Positions 43,132 to 53,358 of a DNA stretch of 64,000 nucleotides are shown in pieces. Position numbers and translations under genes: made by a program. Position 1 is the first letter of the stretch. Each line of letters starts with the position of its first letter. The DNA is from Charina bottae. Taxonomy: Eukaryota; Chordata; Lepidosauria; Squamata; Charinaidae. The stretch covers positions 106,940,481-107,004,480 of the forward strand of contig JALMGJ010000002.1 of NCBI GenBank assembly GCA_023362775.1, given 5' to 3'. The notes beneath the pieces were generated by a model. The model was not told the DNA's origin and did not search any database. It worked only from the letters and a program-made list of their open reading frames with translations.

Positions 43132-46100
43132 CAATATGTCATTTCTAAAAAATACTTCCTGTAGTATTTTTGTTATATTTAACATTTGTCTTTATTTTAT
43201 TTATCCCTTCTGCAAATAATTCAGCACTTACTTTTAACTGTGTAAGATTTATAATATACTATTGTGTGTGTTTCTGTCACCTGCCTATATTTTGTCCTCA
43301 TAAGAAGCATCCTATTTCCCTACAGGGTATTTTAGTGCAATTGGCTGAAAACCAATTCTTGTTATAATGATGGAAAGTGTTATTAAAGAGAAAATAATTA
43401 AATGTATGGAAGATTGTCTATTGTACATTATATAGAAGAATGAACCTTCATCATAGAAGCAAAATCTTTAAATCCCACAGCTGCCTCATCTTGCTATCTT
43501 TCTAGAGTTTTATAGAGCATGGAACTCTGTGTAATCTAATAAGCATTGTATATTTCGTCTTTCTAATCTATAGTTGAAGGCTTCTAAGTGTTCTACTTTG
43601 AACCCTATTTCCGTGCTCAAACATGATCACTGAACCTTTCTAAAATGTTCATCTGTTTGATTGCCAAATAAATGCTAGCTGAAATGGCTTGCACCCATTC
43701 CCTGGAATTATATACCCATCCCTTAATAAACTGTACATTGGAATTAAAAGGATATACACACTATTCTGGTTTCAGCACTTCAAAAAGGACACTGGGAAGA
43801 TGAAAAAAAAGGCAATCAAAATCACTACATTATTAGAAACAGTGCTAAATTAGAAGTTAAATAAGCTATGGCTTACAGCCTCTGTATATAAAAATAACTG
43901 AATTTCAAGCTTTACATAACAAGTTAAAAAAATAAATAAAGGAGAAAGAGGAAAACTATACCTTGTCTGTTTTATTCTGTGATGGGTTTAAGTGGTGTTG
44001 GTTGAAGGGGTAAATATACATTTAGCAGGGAAACATCCTGGTATGCAGAAGGAAATGGGGCAAAAGCTGTTAAGATTCTCAGCCAGGTGTTTAAAAGAAT
44101 AAAGAGGCCTGGACTTGTAGTAAAGCAGGTATATAACAACACAACTACACATTTTGATTATGTACAGCACTGAAATTGTGTGTGATTCAGGGACATAGCA
44201 AGATTGAAATGGGCCCTGGGGAAGAAGTAGAAAAGGCCTCTTTCAGCTCTTGCCATCTCTCCCCTTCTCTGACTTGCTGCCTTCAAAAGAACTCCCATGG
44301 GGGGGGGACATTCTTTGTGTGTCCTTTCTTTTCATGTGAGTCCTGTGCAAATAATATCATACACTGTCCATCTGCTGGTCAGTAAGCCAGCAGCTTGCCA
44401 CAGACGGGTAGATGGGAGAGGAGAGTAAAAAGCAGGCAATTTCACAGCTCTGTGAGATTCTCATGTGTAGTGGCCACATCACACCTGTAATCTATACTGT
44501 AAGGAGAGATGGATGTCTGGTTGCCATGAACGTGATTGACCGTTCTAAGTAGCAGCTCTCTTTCTTTCTGTTGATACTCTGAGCCTGAAATCACAGCAAA
44601 AGAAAATAAATACACACAGGTCTAGCAATTGCACTGTTAATCTTGTTGGGGAAATAAAGCACTCCCATGTTATCTTTCAAGCAAAATTATACAAACAGAG
44701 GACATTAAGCTATCATCAAATATAAAATCCCATTGGCTTTTTTCTAAATGTAGAAATAATATTGCCACCCTTTTTCAGTTTAACAATAACAAACTGTTCA
44801 GGAGAAGAGTCATTTTCACAGCTTAAACAGACCAAGAATGAAGTGCAGAGTCAATGCTACCAGAAAGGTTTTCTGCACTAAGCAGTATATGTATTATATG
44901 CATAAAAAGCGATAAACTTTGTAACCCCTAATTTGATAACATTATCAATGATGTTGCTCAACACACTGCAAAAAGCAGCACCAAACCAGCAAATATATGT
45001 TTTTGTTTTGTTTTTGATTCTACATAAAATACCATGAGAGAGAAGTATTGGACTCAGTGAGTGACCTGAGAAACTGAGAAAGGCCTGCCTTTCAGTTTGA
45101 CAATAATTTGTTCCAATAACCCACTGGATGATTAAAAGTACTGTTGTCAGAAGATCACAAACCAACAGCCTGAAACTAGATTACACCATTAGTAAAACAA
45201 GAGACAGGGGGAAATGGTTGCTCCTGCCCCAAAAGAGTGGCTTGTAACTTATTACATCATACAGACAAAATAAAGAGGTACAATATTTAAAATTTAATTT
45301 CAGTATACCTGGGGCTTGCATTTGATACACAGCAGTCTTAATGCCTTCATTAGCTTTTCTACAATGCTCTTACTTATTAAAGCCTGTGTCCTTGGAAACC
45401 TATTGATGCTTCTAGTCTAGCCTGTTGAGAGAAGTCTGATAGCTGTGTGTACAGGAAAGAGATCCTTAGTTATACCTTATACTCAATAATGGGACAGCAT
45501 GTTCTGATCTGCATTCGCCATCTAACCTGCCCTAATTGCAACTGATTTCTTTTATAGAAAAGACCAGGAAATTAATCCCTTATATTTTACCATAACTCCT
45601 AGAAATCAGCTCCACTGCAATCAGGAGTGTGTTTTATCATTCCTTACAAATATGATACTCTAAAGGAAAATGGAACTTTATTTTGAATTCTGTACTGAAT
45701 CTAAGCATTGTGTTGGATTACTCTACCCATAGAATAATCTGGAGTGGATAAAGCCATATCTGGAGATTTTATTCATGCCCTCAAGCACATTGAGAGCATA
45801 TTCTCTATGCAATTCTCTGCATTCCCTTGTTGTACAGAAAAAGATGAATATAAACTGGGAATCTATCCATGGTTTAAGATTCTGTTTTAGTTTGCAAGGC
45901 ACAACTAACACAACGCTATTATGGAATTCAGCTCTTTTTTAGATGGATGAGATAAAAAGCAATAGCATATCAGGGAGAAAAGCCACTGTATATCATTCAC
46001 CAATCATTAACAGAGCTTTCACTTTCTCAGTGTATATTTATTCATCTTTTTCTTGGGAGAGATTTAAAGCATTTATTTAAATGTTTATCCTACCTTGTAA

Positions 46101-46640
46101 GTGCGTAACATCAGATGCAGACATAACATCATGAAACTCAATAGGTTGCAAGCTGATGAAATTCTATCCTACCCGTATCTCAGCAGCCTTACTGTAATTA
46201 CAAAACTATTATAGCTTCTCAATAATGTAAAAGGAAGGGCTTTATGTGTAACAAAAAACCCCTCAGTGAAGTCTTACACAGATCTAATACATTATTTTTA
46301 ATTTTTAACTAAGAGCTCTGAGTAGGGTCCAGGATGAACAGGAGTTTCTAAAGATATTAACCTATGTATACACAACAAGAACAACCACAACAATTTTGAA
46401 TTCCTTCAATGGAAAATTATATACTGTTGTCAGTATGCCTCCACAGAAATCAGTATAATTTAATAATATTACTACATAACATGTGCATGTATATATGTTT
46501 ATACACATGCTACAGACACATCTATATCTATCTACATAGATGTGTGTGCTCACACATGTGTACACACATGCTCTTTTAAAGCAGCCACATTGGGCTTACA
46601 TTGCAATAGCCATATGATTTCAGAAAGACAAAACAAAACA
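43132..46640. other. Unique AT-rich sequence, no gene seen
   Basis: 3.5 kb with no recognisable gene or repeat family. Only short frames without domains, a G-run near 44299, and a GT/TA-rich patch at 46480-46570. Confidence 0.45.
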
Positions 46641-47068
46641 TACAGGTATTCCTTGCTTACCGACCACAATTGGGACCTGCAGCTCCATCCCCAAGCACCA
46701 CGGTTGCTAAGCAAAAAATCACTTATGCTGGGACTTATGACATCACTTCCACTTCTGTTAAGCAAATCACTGTGATCCTTAAGTGAGACATCACGTGACC
46801 GTGACTTTCAATTTCACTTCCATGTTCTCCATTAATTCGGCTTTTTGGAAGCCAGTTGTGAAGGTCCCAAATGGCGATCACATGACTGTGGGACGCTGCG
46901 ATGGTTGTACATGCGTGCCAGTTGTGAAGTGCCCAAATGGTGATCGTGTGACTGCGGGATGCTGCGACAGCTGTAAATGCAAGGATTGGTGGCAAAGCTG
47001 TTTTTTTTAACTGCCGTAACTTTGAATGGTCGCTAAACAAGGCAGTTGATAAGCGAGGACTACCTGTA
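46641..47068. mobile_element. TA-flanked non-autonomous DNA element with internal tandem repeat
   Basis: Termini tacaggtattccttgctta ... taagcgaggactacctgta are inverted repeats flanked by TA. Inside is a 66-bp tandem duplication (46851-46916 and 46917-46982), each unit holding gccagttgtgaag ... cccaaatgg. Longer version of the element at 33028-33238. No transposase coding. Confidence 0.8.
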
Positions 47069-47214
47069 ATTGCTATATTTGTGACTCTAGCCTTCTGAAG
47101 AATCCTTTTAGAATCAAGTCTGAAGCACTGGACAGTTTAGCTCATAGTAATTTTCATGTGTGTTTAAAAACACAAGCAAATTAGAAATTAAACAGTTAAT
47201 TTAAGGAAGCTTTG

Positions 47215-47570
47215 ACTGGTCCAGAATGCAGCAACATGGGTAGTTATGGGTGTTCTACTTCACAAGCTGCACTGGCTCCCTAGAAGCTTTTGGGTGCAAT
47301 TAAAGGTGCTGGTTATCACCTATACCTGCATGGCATATGACCTGGATATTTGGGGGACTGTTTTTCCCCAAGAGTATCTTCCATTCCATATACAGGGCAT
47401 ACTTCCGATCTGAAACAATATCACCTTGTGGGGTCCATGAGGCATTCCTTTGGAACGATCTCTCCATCCTCACCCCCCCTCCCCTCATCAATATACTGTT
47501 GGACCCAACCTTGCAGGTCTTTAGAAAGAAAGTTAAGACTTGGCATTAGAAAAGAAAACTAACACACCAC
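47215..47570 (+). mobile_element. Diverged L2/CR1-type LINE fragment (copy g)
   Basis: Decayed C-terminal coding (LHWLP-type, QLKVLVITYTCMAYD) from gtccagaatgcagcaac at 47219. It shares an inverted match with 47940-47970: the 31-bp segment 47514-47544 pairs with it at 29 of 31 positions, suggesting a second, oppositely oriented fragment of the same family there. Confidence 0.6.
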
Positions 47571-47624
47571 TAAAGCAAACTAAAACAAACCAAAACATTT
47601 AACTGACAATCAGGACTGAGATAT

Positions 47625-47883
47625 TGTGGTAGATTCTGGCACTACCGCTGGTTCCCAGGGGGAGAAAGCATTCCAGGCTGATAAGAGGCTTTGCAGCCCA
47701 GGCTCTCTTGATGGGAAGGTTAAGAGGTTCAAGGTAGCTCCGCCCTAGAGCCCTTCTGGGCTATTTCCCTTAGGTTAGTTGAATAGCCTTTAGTCTGGCA
47801 AGATTCTGTCTATAAGGTGAGAACAATAAAGAACTAGAGTTGGAATAATGGCTCAGCGTGATTCTTGGCCTGGTTTCCTGACA
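47625..47883 (+). repeat. Solo LTR with perfect 5-bp target-site duplication
   Basis: TGTGGTAGATTCTGG ... TTTCCTGACA, 259 bp, flanked by GATAT on both sides (47620-47624 and 47884-47888). Contains cctttagtctggcaagattc and AATAAA. Five-base duplications and TG..CA ends fit Ty3/gypsy or retroviral integration. No internal region remains, so the provirus was lost by LTR-LTR recombination. Confidence 0.93.
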
Positions 47884-47939
47884 GATATATCTCATTAACT
47901 GGGAACTCTACTCATCCTGATCCAAACCCTGAAGGAAAG

Positions 47940-47970
47940 GCCAGGTCTTAACTTTCTTTCTAAAGGCCTG
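47940..47970 (-). repeat. Inverted partner of 47514-47544
   Basis: gccaggtcttaactttcttt... matches the complement of the left segment with two mismatches. The solo LTR lies between the two. Confidence 0.85.
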
Positions 47971-48132
47971 TAAGCCTTTATTTCAAGCCTTTCATGCCTT
48001 CCTCCTCCAACTGCACCTTTCTGTTTTACATTGTTTCCTATTTGTTCTGTTGTTTTAATCCTTATTTTTGCTCTACAGTTCCAGAGACTTTTGGAGTTGA
48101 GTGCACCAAATGTTCAGTAATAATAAAAACCC

Positions 48133-48188
48133 CATGCCATGCCATGCCATGCCATGCCATGCCATGCCATGCCATGCCATGCCATGCC
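48133..48188. repeat. (CATGC)n pentanucleotide microsatellite
   Basis: Eleven perfect or near-perfect units. Each unit contains the self-complementary CATG, so the tract can also fold. Confidence 0.95.
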
Positions 48189-49034
48189 AGCTCGCAGGCT
48201 AGAGGTACTGAAGTTTTCCAAGTAAAAAGATAAATACAGTACTTCTCAAACACTAGGCATAATCCAGCTCAAGATAAGCAGTTGTTAGACTGTCACTGGT
48301 TTGCCTAATGCATGTTTGTCTTTCATAAGGTATTTACTTGTGCTTCACTTTGGCTGGATTGTTCCCATGGAGACTGACATATGGTAGAAATGGTAACGCA
48401 AGTAGCACCCTCAAGTTTTGCGGATCCCATACGATTTTTAATAATAGCCCAGGTCCTTAAAGGTACACTAGTTTATTTGTTCTTAATGAATTAATATTCT
48501 GCTGATTTGAAGTTGTGTGTGTTCGTATGTTTGGTGTTAATGTAGGCTCTGTGGCATAGAGACATCAACATACAGCACTAATTAACACCAATCACACACA
48601 TTAATGGTAGAACCTACTGCTTAAGTAAATGAACAGCCATGTGCCTGCTGTTTCTAACGGGCTGATAGGCATGCGCTATATTGACAAAGTAAGCTAATTT
48701 ACCAAATGATTGTCCAACTGGGAATTGCTGTTTATTTGTAGAGTTTTCTCTATTTAACGCAAGGGGCAAATAATGCACTTAACATTAATTAAAATATCAA
48801 CAGCTAAAGGTAAATATTGCAAATTCAGCAAGGAGAACAGAACACATTAATTCAGAATTAACCACTATCTAGCAATTGATGCTTACTAGAGAGTAAAGGT
48901 GGTTCTACAAGCTGTGGCCATCATTTCTGTCTCCTGCTCAAGATTCAGGATAGATATGTTCAAAAATGAAAATAAATAAATAAATAAGGATAAATAAGAA
49001 TAGAGACTTACAGATAGAAATCTGCATGGACAAT
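48189..49034. other. Unique sequence, possibly conserved non-coding
   Basis: No gene. 48520-48870 lacks repeat character and is rich in homeodomain-like TAAT/ATTA words (ctaattaac, attaattaaa), which makes it a weak candidate for a regulatory element. Confidence 0.3.
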
Positions 49035-49294
49035 CTTGTTGTTTATTCATTCAGTCACTTCCGATCTTCGTGACTTCATGGGCCAGCCCACGCCAGAGAT
49101 TCCTGTCGGCCATCGCCATCCCCAGCTCCCCCACAGTTGAGTCCGTCACCTCCAGAATATCATCCATCCATCTTGCCCTTGGTCGGCCCCTCTTCCTTTT
49201 GCCTTCCACTTTCCCTAGCATCACCATCTTCTCCAGGGTATCCTGTCTTCTCATTATGTGGCCAAAGTACTTCAGTTTTGCCTTTAATATCATT
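49035..49294 (-). mobile_element. BovB 3' fragment
   Basis: 3' tail then C-terminal coding (LKAKLKYFGHIMRRQDTLEK, GKRKRGRPRARWMDD). It matches the subfamily of the full-length copy about 650 bp to the right, with the same orientation, and stops abruptly at 49294. Confidence 0.92.
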
Positions 49295-49949
49295 ATGTCC
49301 AAAATAGGTCAGTCTACCAGTGGATGGATAGATCTGGTATCAGTTTAATTTATGCTGATTTTGCATCTGACCAATATCAAGTCTATTCTTTTCTGTTCCA
49401 AGCCATATGCCCAGGATATTTTTAAAGATTTTTTTTAAGTCAAAGTACTTACAAATTCACAAAAGTGTCCAAAGGCCTCCTTTTAAATTTCTTTTTATAA
49501 AAAAATAAGAAAGTCTTTCTAGAAGCTTAGATCTCCTTTCATGCATAGCAGCCATCTGATCAGTTAAATAGGATTGGAAATTCCCCTGGAAGTAACAGTA
49601 CATCACAGGAACTTTGTACATGAACTTTACTGTATTAAATGATAGTGGTAGCTATCTCTCTCTCTCTCTCTCCCTCTCCCTCCCATAATGGGATAGTGAA
49701 CGCTAGGAATTTAGTTTTATAGGGATATATAGAATTCCGCTCAAAACCCTTATTTCCTCCATAGAACTTTATGTTTCAGAAAATTTTGTTTCAAGATACC
49801 TTATGTATAGTTGGAATATTGTAAAATAGCAATATTCTAAATGCAAGTGTGTGCATAAATGGACACTAGCTTAACATACAATTTGATAAAATTGTGAGTT
49901 CAATATAAAATATGGAATACTGATTTTTTAAAATTATCTTTTATTACAT
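49295..49949. other. Unique sequence, no gene seen
   Basis: A (CT)n run at about 49656-49683. Otherwise nothing supported. Confidence 0.45.
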
Positions 49950-49960
49950 GCAATATGCGT

Positions 49961-52900
49961 TTGTTGTTTATTCGTTCAGTCGTTTCCGACTCTTCGTGAC
50001 CTCATGGACCAGTCCACGCCAGAGCTTTCTGTCGGCCGTCACCATCCCCAGCTCCCCAATGGTTGAGTCCGTCACCTCCAGAATACCATCCATCCATCTT
50101 GCCCTTGGTCGGCCCCTCTTCCTTTTGCCTTCCACTTTCCCTAGCATCAGCTTCTTCTCCAGGGTATCCTGTCTTCTCATGATGTGGCCAAAGTACTTCA
50201 GTTTTGCCTTTAATATCATTCCCTCAAGTGAGCAGTCTGGCTTGATTTCCTGGAGTATGGACTGGTTTGATCTTCTTGCAGTCCAAGGCACTCTCAGAAT
50301 TTTCCTCCAACACCACAGTTCAAAAGCATCTATCTTCCTTCGCTCAGCCTTCCTTATGGTCCAGCTCTCACAGCCATAGGTTACTACAGGGAATACCATT
50401 GCTTTAACTATGCGGACCTTTGTTGTCAGTGTGATGTCTCTGCTCTTAACTATTTTATCAAGATTTGCCATTGCTCTCCTCCCAAGAAGTAGACGTCTTC
50501 TGATTTCCTGGCTGCAGTCAGCGTCTGCAGTAATCTTTGCGCCTAGAAATACAAAGTCTGTCACTGCCTCCACTTTTTCTCCCTCTATTTGCCAGTCATC
50601 AATCAAGCTCGTTGCCATAATCTTGGTTTTTTTGAGGTTTAACTGCAACCCAGCTTTTGCACTTTCTTCTTTCACCTTCGTCATAAGGCTCCTCAACTCC
50701 TCCTCGCTTTCAGCCATCAAAGTGGTATCATCTGCATATCTGAGATTGTTAATGTTTCTTCCAGCGATTTTAACTCCAGCCTTGGATTCCTCAAGCCCAG
50801 CATGTCGCATGATGTGTTCTGCGTACAGGTTGAATAGGTAGGGTGAGAGTATACAACCCTGCCGTACTCCTTTCCCAATCTTAAACCAGTCCGTTGTTCC
50901 GTGCTCTGTTCTTACCGTTGCTACTTGGTTGTTATACAGATTCCTCAGGAGGCAGACAAGATGACTTGGTATCCCCATACCACCAAGAACGTGCCACAAT
51001 TTGTTATGATCCACACAGTCAAAGGATTTAGAATAGTCAATAAAACAGAAATAGATGTTTTTCTGAAATTCTCTGGCTTTCTCCATTATCCAGCGGATAT
51101 TGGCAATTTGGTCTCTAGTTCCTCTGCCTTTTCTAAACCCAGCTTGTACATCTGGCAATTCTCGCTCCATGAATTGCTGGAGTCTACCTTGCAAGATCTT
51201 GAGCATTACCTTACTGGCATGTGAAATAAGTGCCACTGTTCGATAGTTTGAACATTCTTTAGTGCTTCCCTTTTTTGGTATGGGGATATAAGTTGATTTT
51301 TTCCAATCTGATGGCCATTCTTGTGTTTTCCAAATTTGCTGGCATATGGCATGCATCACCTTGACAGCATCATCTTGCAAGATTTTAAACAGTTCAGCTG
51401 GGATACCGTCGTCTCCTGCTGCCTTGTTATTAGCAATGCTTCTTAAGGCCCATTCAACCTCACTCTTCAGGATGTCTGGCTCTAACTCACTGACCACACC
51501 GTCAAAGCTATCTCCAATATTATTATCCTTCCTATACAGATCTTCCGTATATTCTTGCCACCTTTTCTTGATCTCTTCTGCTTCTGTTAGGTCCTTACCA
51601 TCTTTTTTTTTGATCATACCCATTTTTGCCTGGAATTTACCTCCGATGTTTCTAATTTTCTGGAAGAGGTCTCTTGTCCTTCCTATTCTATTGTCTTCTT
51701 CCACTTCTGCACATTGCTTGTTTAAAAATAATTCCTTATCTCTTCTGGCTAACCTCTGGAATTTTGCATTTAATTGGGCATATCTCCCCCTGTCACTGTT
51801 GCCTTTTGCTTTCCTTCTTTCTTGGGCTACTTCCAGTGTCTCAGCAGGCAGCCATCTTGCCTTCTTTGTTTTCTTTTTCTTTGGGATGTTTTTTGTTGCC
51901 GCCTCCTGAACAATGTCGCGAACTTCTGTCCATAGTTCTTCCGGGACCCTATCTACTAAATCTAGTCCCTTAAATCTATTCTTCACCTCCACTGCATATT
52001 CCTTAGGAATATTAGTGAGCTCATATCTAACTGATCTGTGGGTCTTCCCTATTCTCTTTAGTCTGATTCTAAATTGTGCAATAAGAAGTTCGTGATCTGA
52101 ACTACAGTCAGCTCCAGGTCTTGTTTTTACCGACTGTATAGATGTCCGCCACCTTTGGCTGCAAAGGATGTAGTCAATCTGATTTCGGTATCGACCATCT
52201 GGTGAAGTCCATGTATAAAGTCGTCTTTTAGGTTGTTGGAAGAGAGTGTTTGTTATGCACAGTGAGTTGTCTTGGCAAAATTCTATCAGCCTATGTCCTG
52301 CTTCATTTTGTTCTCCCAGACCATGCTTGCCTGTAATTCCAGGTGTCGTCTGACTACCCACCTTAGCATTCCAGTCTCCTGTAATGAAAATAACATCTCT
52401 TTCTGGTGTATTATCCAGTAGGTGCTGCAGATCCTCATAGAACTGATCTACTTCTGCTTCTTCAGCATCTGTGGTTGGGGCGTATATTTGGATCACTGTG
52501 GTGTTAAATGGCTTACCCTGAATTCGAATTGAGATCATTCTATCGTTTTTTGGATTGTATCCAAGCACTGCTTTAGCCACTTTATTATTAATTATGAAGG
52601 CTACTCCATTTCTGCTGTGGTCCTCTTGTCCACAGTAGTAGATCTGGTGGTCATCTGATGTGAAGTGGCCCATCCCAGTCCATTTCAGTTCACTGACACC
52701 TAAAATGTCTATATTTAATCTTGACATCTCACCAATAACCACATCCAATTTGCCCTGGCTCATAGATCTTACATTCCAGGTTCCTATGGTGTGTTGATCT
52801 TTAGAACATTGGATTCGTCGTTCACCACCAGCACCGTCGGCCGCTAGCCGTCCTTTCGGCTTTGAGCTAGCTGCGTCATCACATCTGGGGCTAGTTGAAC

Positions 52901-53180
52901 GTATCCTCTGTTCCTCCCCAGTAGCATTTTGACCATCTTCCGACCTGGGAGTCCCATCTTCCGATGGTATACCGACATATCTTTGGTTGTACTGATCCAT
53001 TTAGTTTTCATGGCAAGAATACAGGGGTGGGTTGCCATTACCTTCCCCAGGGATCGTATTTAGTCTGACCTCTCTGCCACGACCTTCCCGTCTTGGGTGT
53101 CCCTTCACGGTTTAGCTCATGGTTTCACTGAGGTGCTCAAGCTCCAGCACCACGACAAGGTAACAATCTCCTTTGCTGGA
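49961..53180 (-). mobile_element. Full-length BovB LINE with 11-bp target-site duplication
   Basis: 3220 bp bounded by GCAATATGCGT at 49950-49960 and again at 53181-53191. It has a 5' UTR of about 180 bp, a 1010-codon uninterrupted ORF and a very short 3' end reaching aacgactgaacgaataaac on the minus strand. Intact ORF, full length and perfect duplication together indicate a recent insertion. BovB is well known for horizontal transfer between squamates and ruminants. Confidence 0.96.
49968..53000 (-). CDS. BovB endonuclease-reverse transcriptase, intact
   Basis: 1010 residues. Catalyses target-primed reverse transcription of BovB RNA and of partner SINE RNA. APE endonuclease, about residues 70-300: GTWNVRSM (Asn76), SELKWTG (catalytic Glu), IYAPTT, GDWNAKVG, RNQIDYILC, SSDHELL. 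A basic linker follows (KNIPKKKKTKKARW). RT: NNKAAGDDGIPAELF, NYRTVALISHASK, AGFRKGRGTRDQ, FIDYSKSFDCVDH, GVRQGCILSP, and the active site YADD at about 755-758. The C-terminal block contains GCESWTIRKAE, LWCWRKILRVPW, GKRKRGRPRARW and SRKRLNE. No stop or frameshift. Three ATGs precede this start on the transcript (one two-codon frame and one 64-codon overlapping frame, 53038-52844), so the true start or mode of initiation is uncertain. Confidence 0.96.
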   Translation of the reverse strand: MDQYNQRYVGIPSEDGTPRSEDGQNATGEEQRIRSTSPRCDDAASSKPKGRLAADGAGGERRIQCSKDQHTIGTWNVRSMSQGKLDVVIGEMSRLNIDILGVSELKWTGMGHFTSDDHQIYYCGQEDHSRNGVAFIINNKVAKAVLGYNPKNDRMISIRIQGKPFNTTVIQIYAPTTDAEEAEVDQFYEDLQHLLDNTPERDVIFITGDWNAKVGSQTTPGITGKHGLGEQNEAGHRLIEFCQDNSLCITNTLFQQPKRRLYTWTSPDGRYRNQIDYILCSQRWRTSIQSVKTRPGADCSSDHELLIAQFRIRLKRIGKTHRSVRYELTNIPKEYAVEVKNRFKGLDLVDRVPEELWTEVRDIVQEAATKNIPKKKKTKKARWLPAETLEVAQERRKAKGNSDRGRYAQLNAKFQRLARRDKELFLNKQCAEVEEDNRIGRTRDLFQKIRNIGGKFQAKMGMIKKKDGKDLTEAEEIKKRWQEYTEDLYRKDNNIGDSFDGVVSELEPDILKSEVEWALRSIANNKAAGDDGIPAELFKILQDDAVKVMHAICQQIWKTQEWPSDWKKSTYIPIPKKGSTKECSNYRTVALISHASKVMLKILQGRLQQFMERELPDVQAGFRKGRGTRDQIANIRWIMEKAREFQKNIYFCFIDYSKSFDCVDHNKLWHVLGGMGIPSHLVCLLRNLYNNQVATVRTEHGTTDWFKIGKGVRQGCILSPYLFNLYAEHIMRHAGLEESKAGVKIAGRNINNLRYADDTTLMAESEEELRSLMTKVKEESAKAGLQLNLKKTKIMATSLIDDWQIEGEKVEAVTDFVFLGAKITADADCSQEIRRRLLLGRRAMANLDKIVKSRDITLTTKVRIVKAMVFPVVTYGCESWTIRKAERRKIDAFELWCWRKILRVPWTARRSNQSILQEIKPDCSLEGMILKAKLKYFGHIMRRQDTLEKKLMLGKVEGKRKRGRPRARWMDGILEVTDSTIGELGMVTADRKLWRGLVHEVTKSRKRLNE

Positions 53181-53191
53181 GCAATATGCGT

Positions 53192-53283
53192 ATCTATATC
53201 TATATCTATATCATCTATATCTATATCATCTACAGTATATCTAGCTATAACTATAACAACTATAACTATAACTAACTATATCA
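53192..53283. repeat. (TATC)/(CTATAA) microsatellite
   Basis: tatctatatc units, then ctataacta units, between the BovB target duplication and an L2 terminus. Confidence 0.85.
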
Positions 53284-53358
53284 TGATTGTACATGGCCCA
53301 GAGTCACTTGCTGAGATGGGCGGTTATAGAAATTAAATAAATAAACAAATAAATATGC
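53284..53358 (+). mobile_element. L2/CR1-type LINE 3' terminus (copy h)
   Basis: gattgtacatggcccagagtc ... gagatgggcggttatagaaa, then (AAAT)n. Only the terminal hairpin and tail are present. Confidence 0.75.

Noticed and set aside
42895..43185. Frame with a long Lys-Glu-Arg-Gly repeat
   Set aside because: Translation of the (TTTCC)n tract.
48133..48188. CRISPR-like regular repeats
   Set aside because: Uninterrupted pentanucleotide satellite without spacers, in a eukaryotic genome.
50410..51909. Long plus-strand frames opposite the BovB ORF
   Set aside because: Antisense shadows of an intact, clearly coding minus-strand gene.
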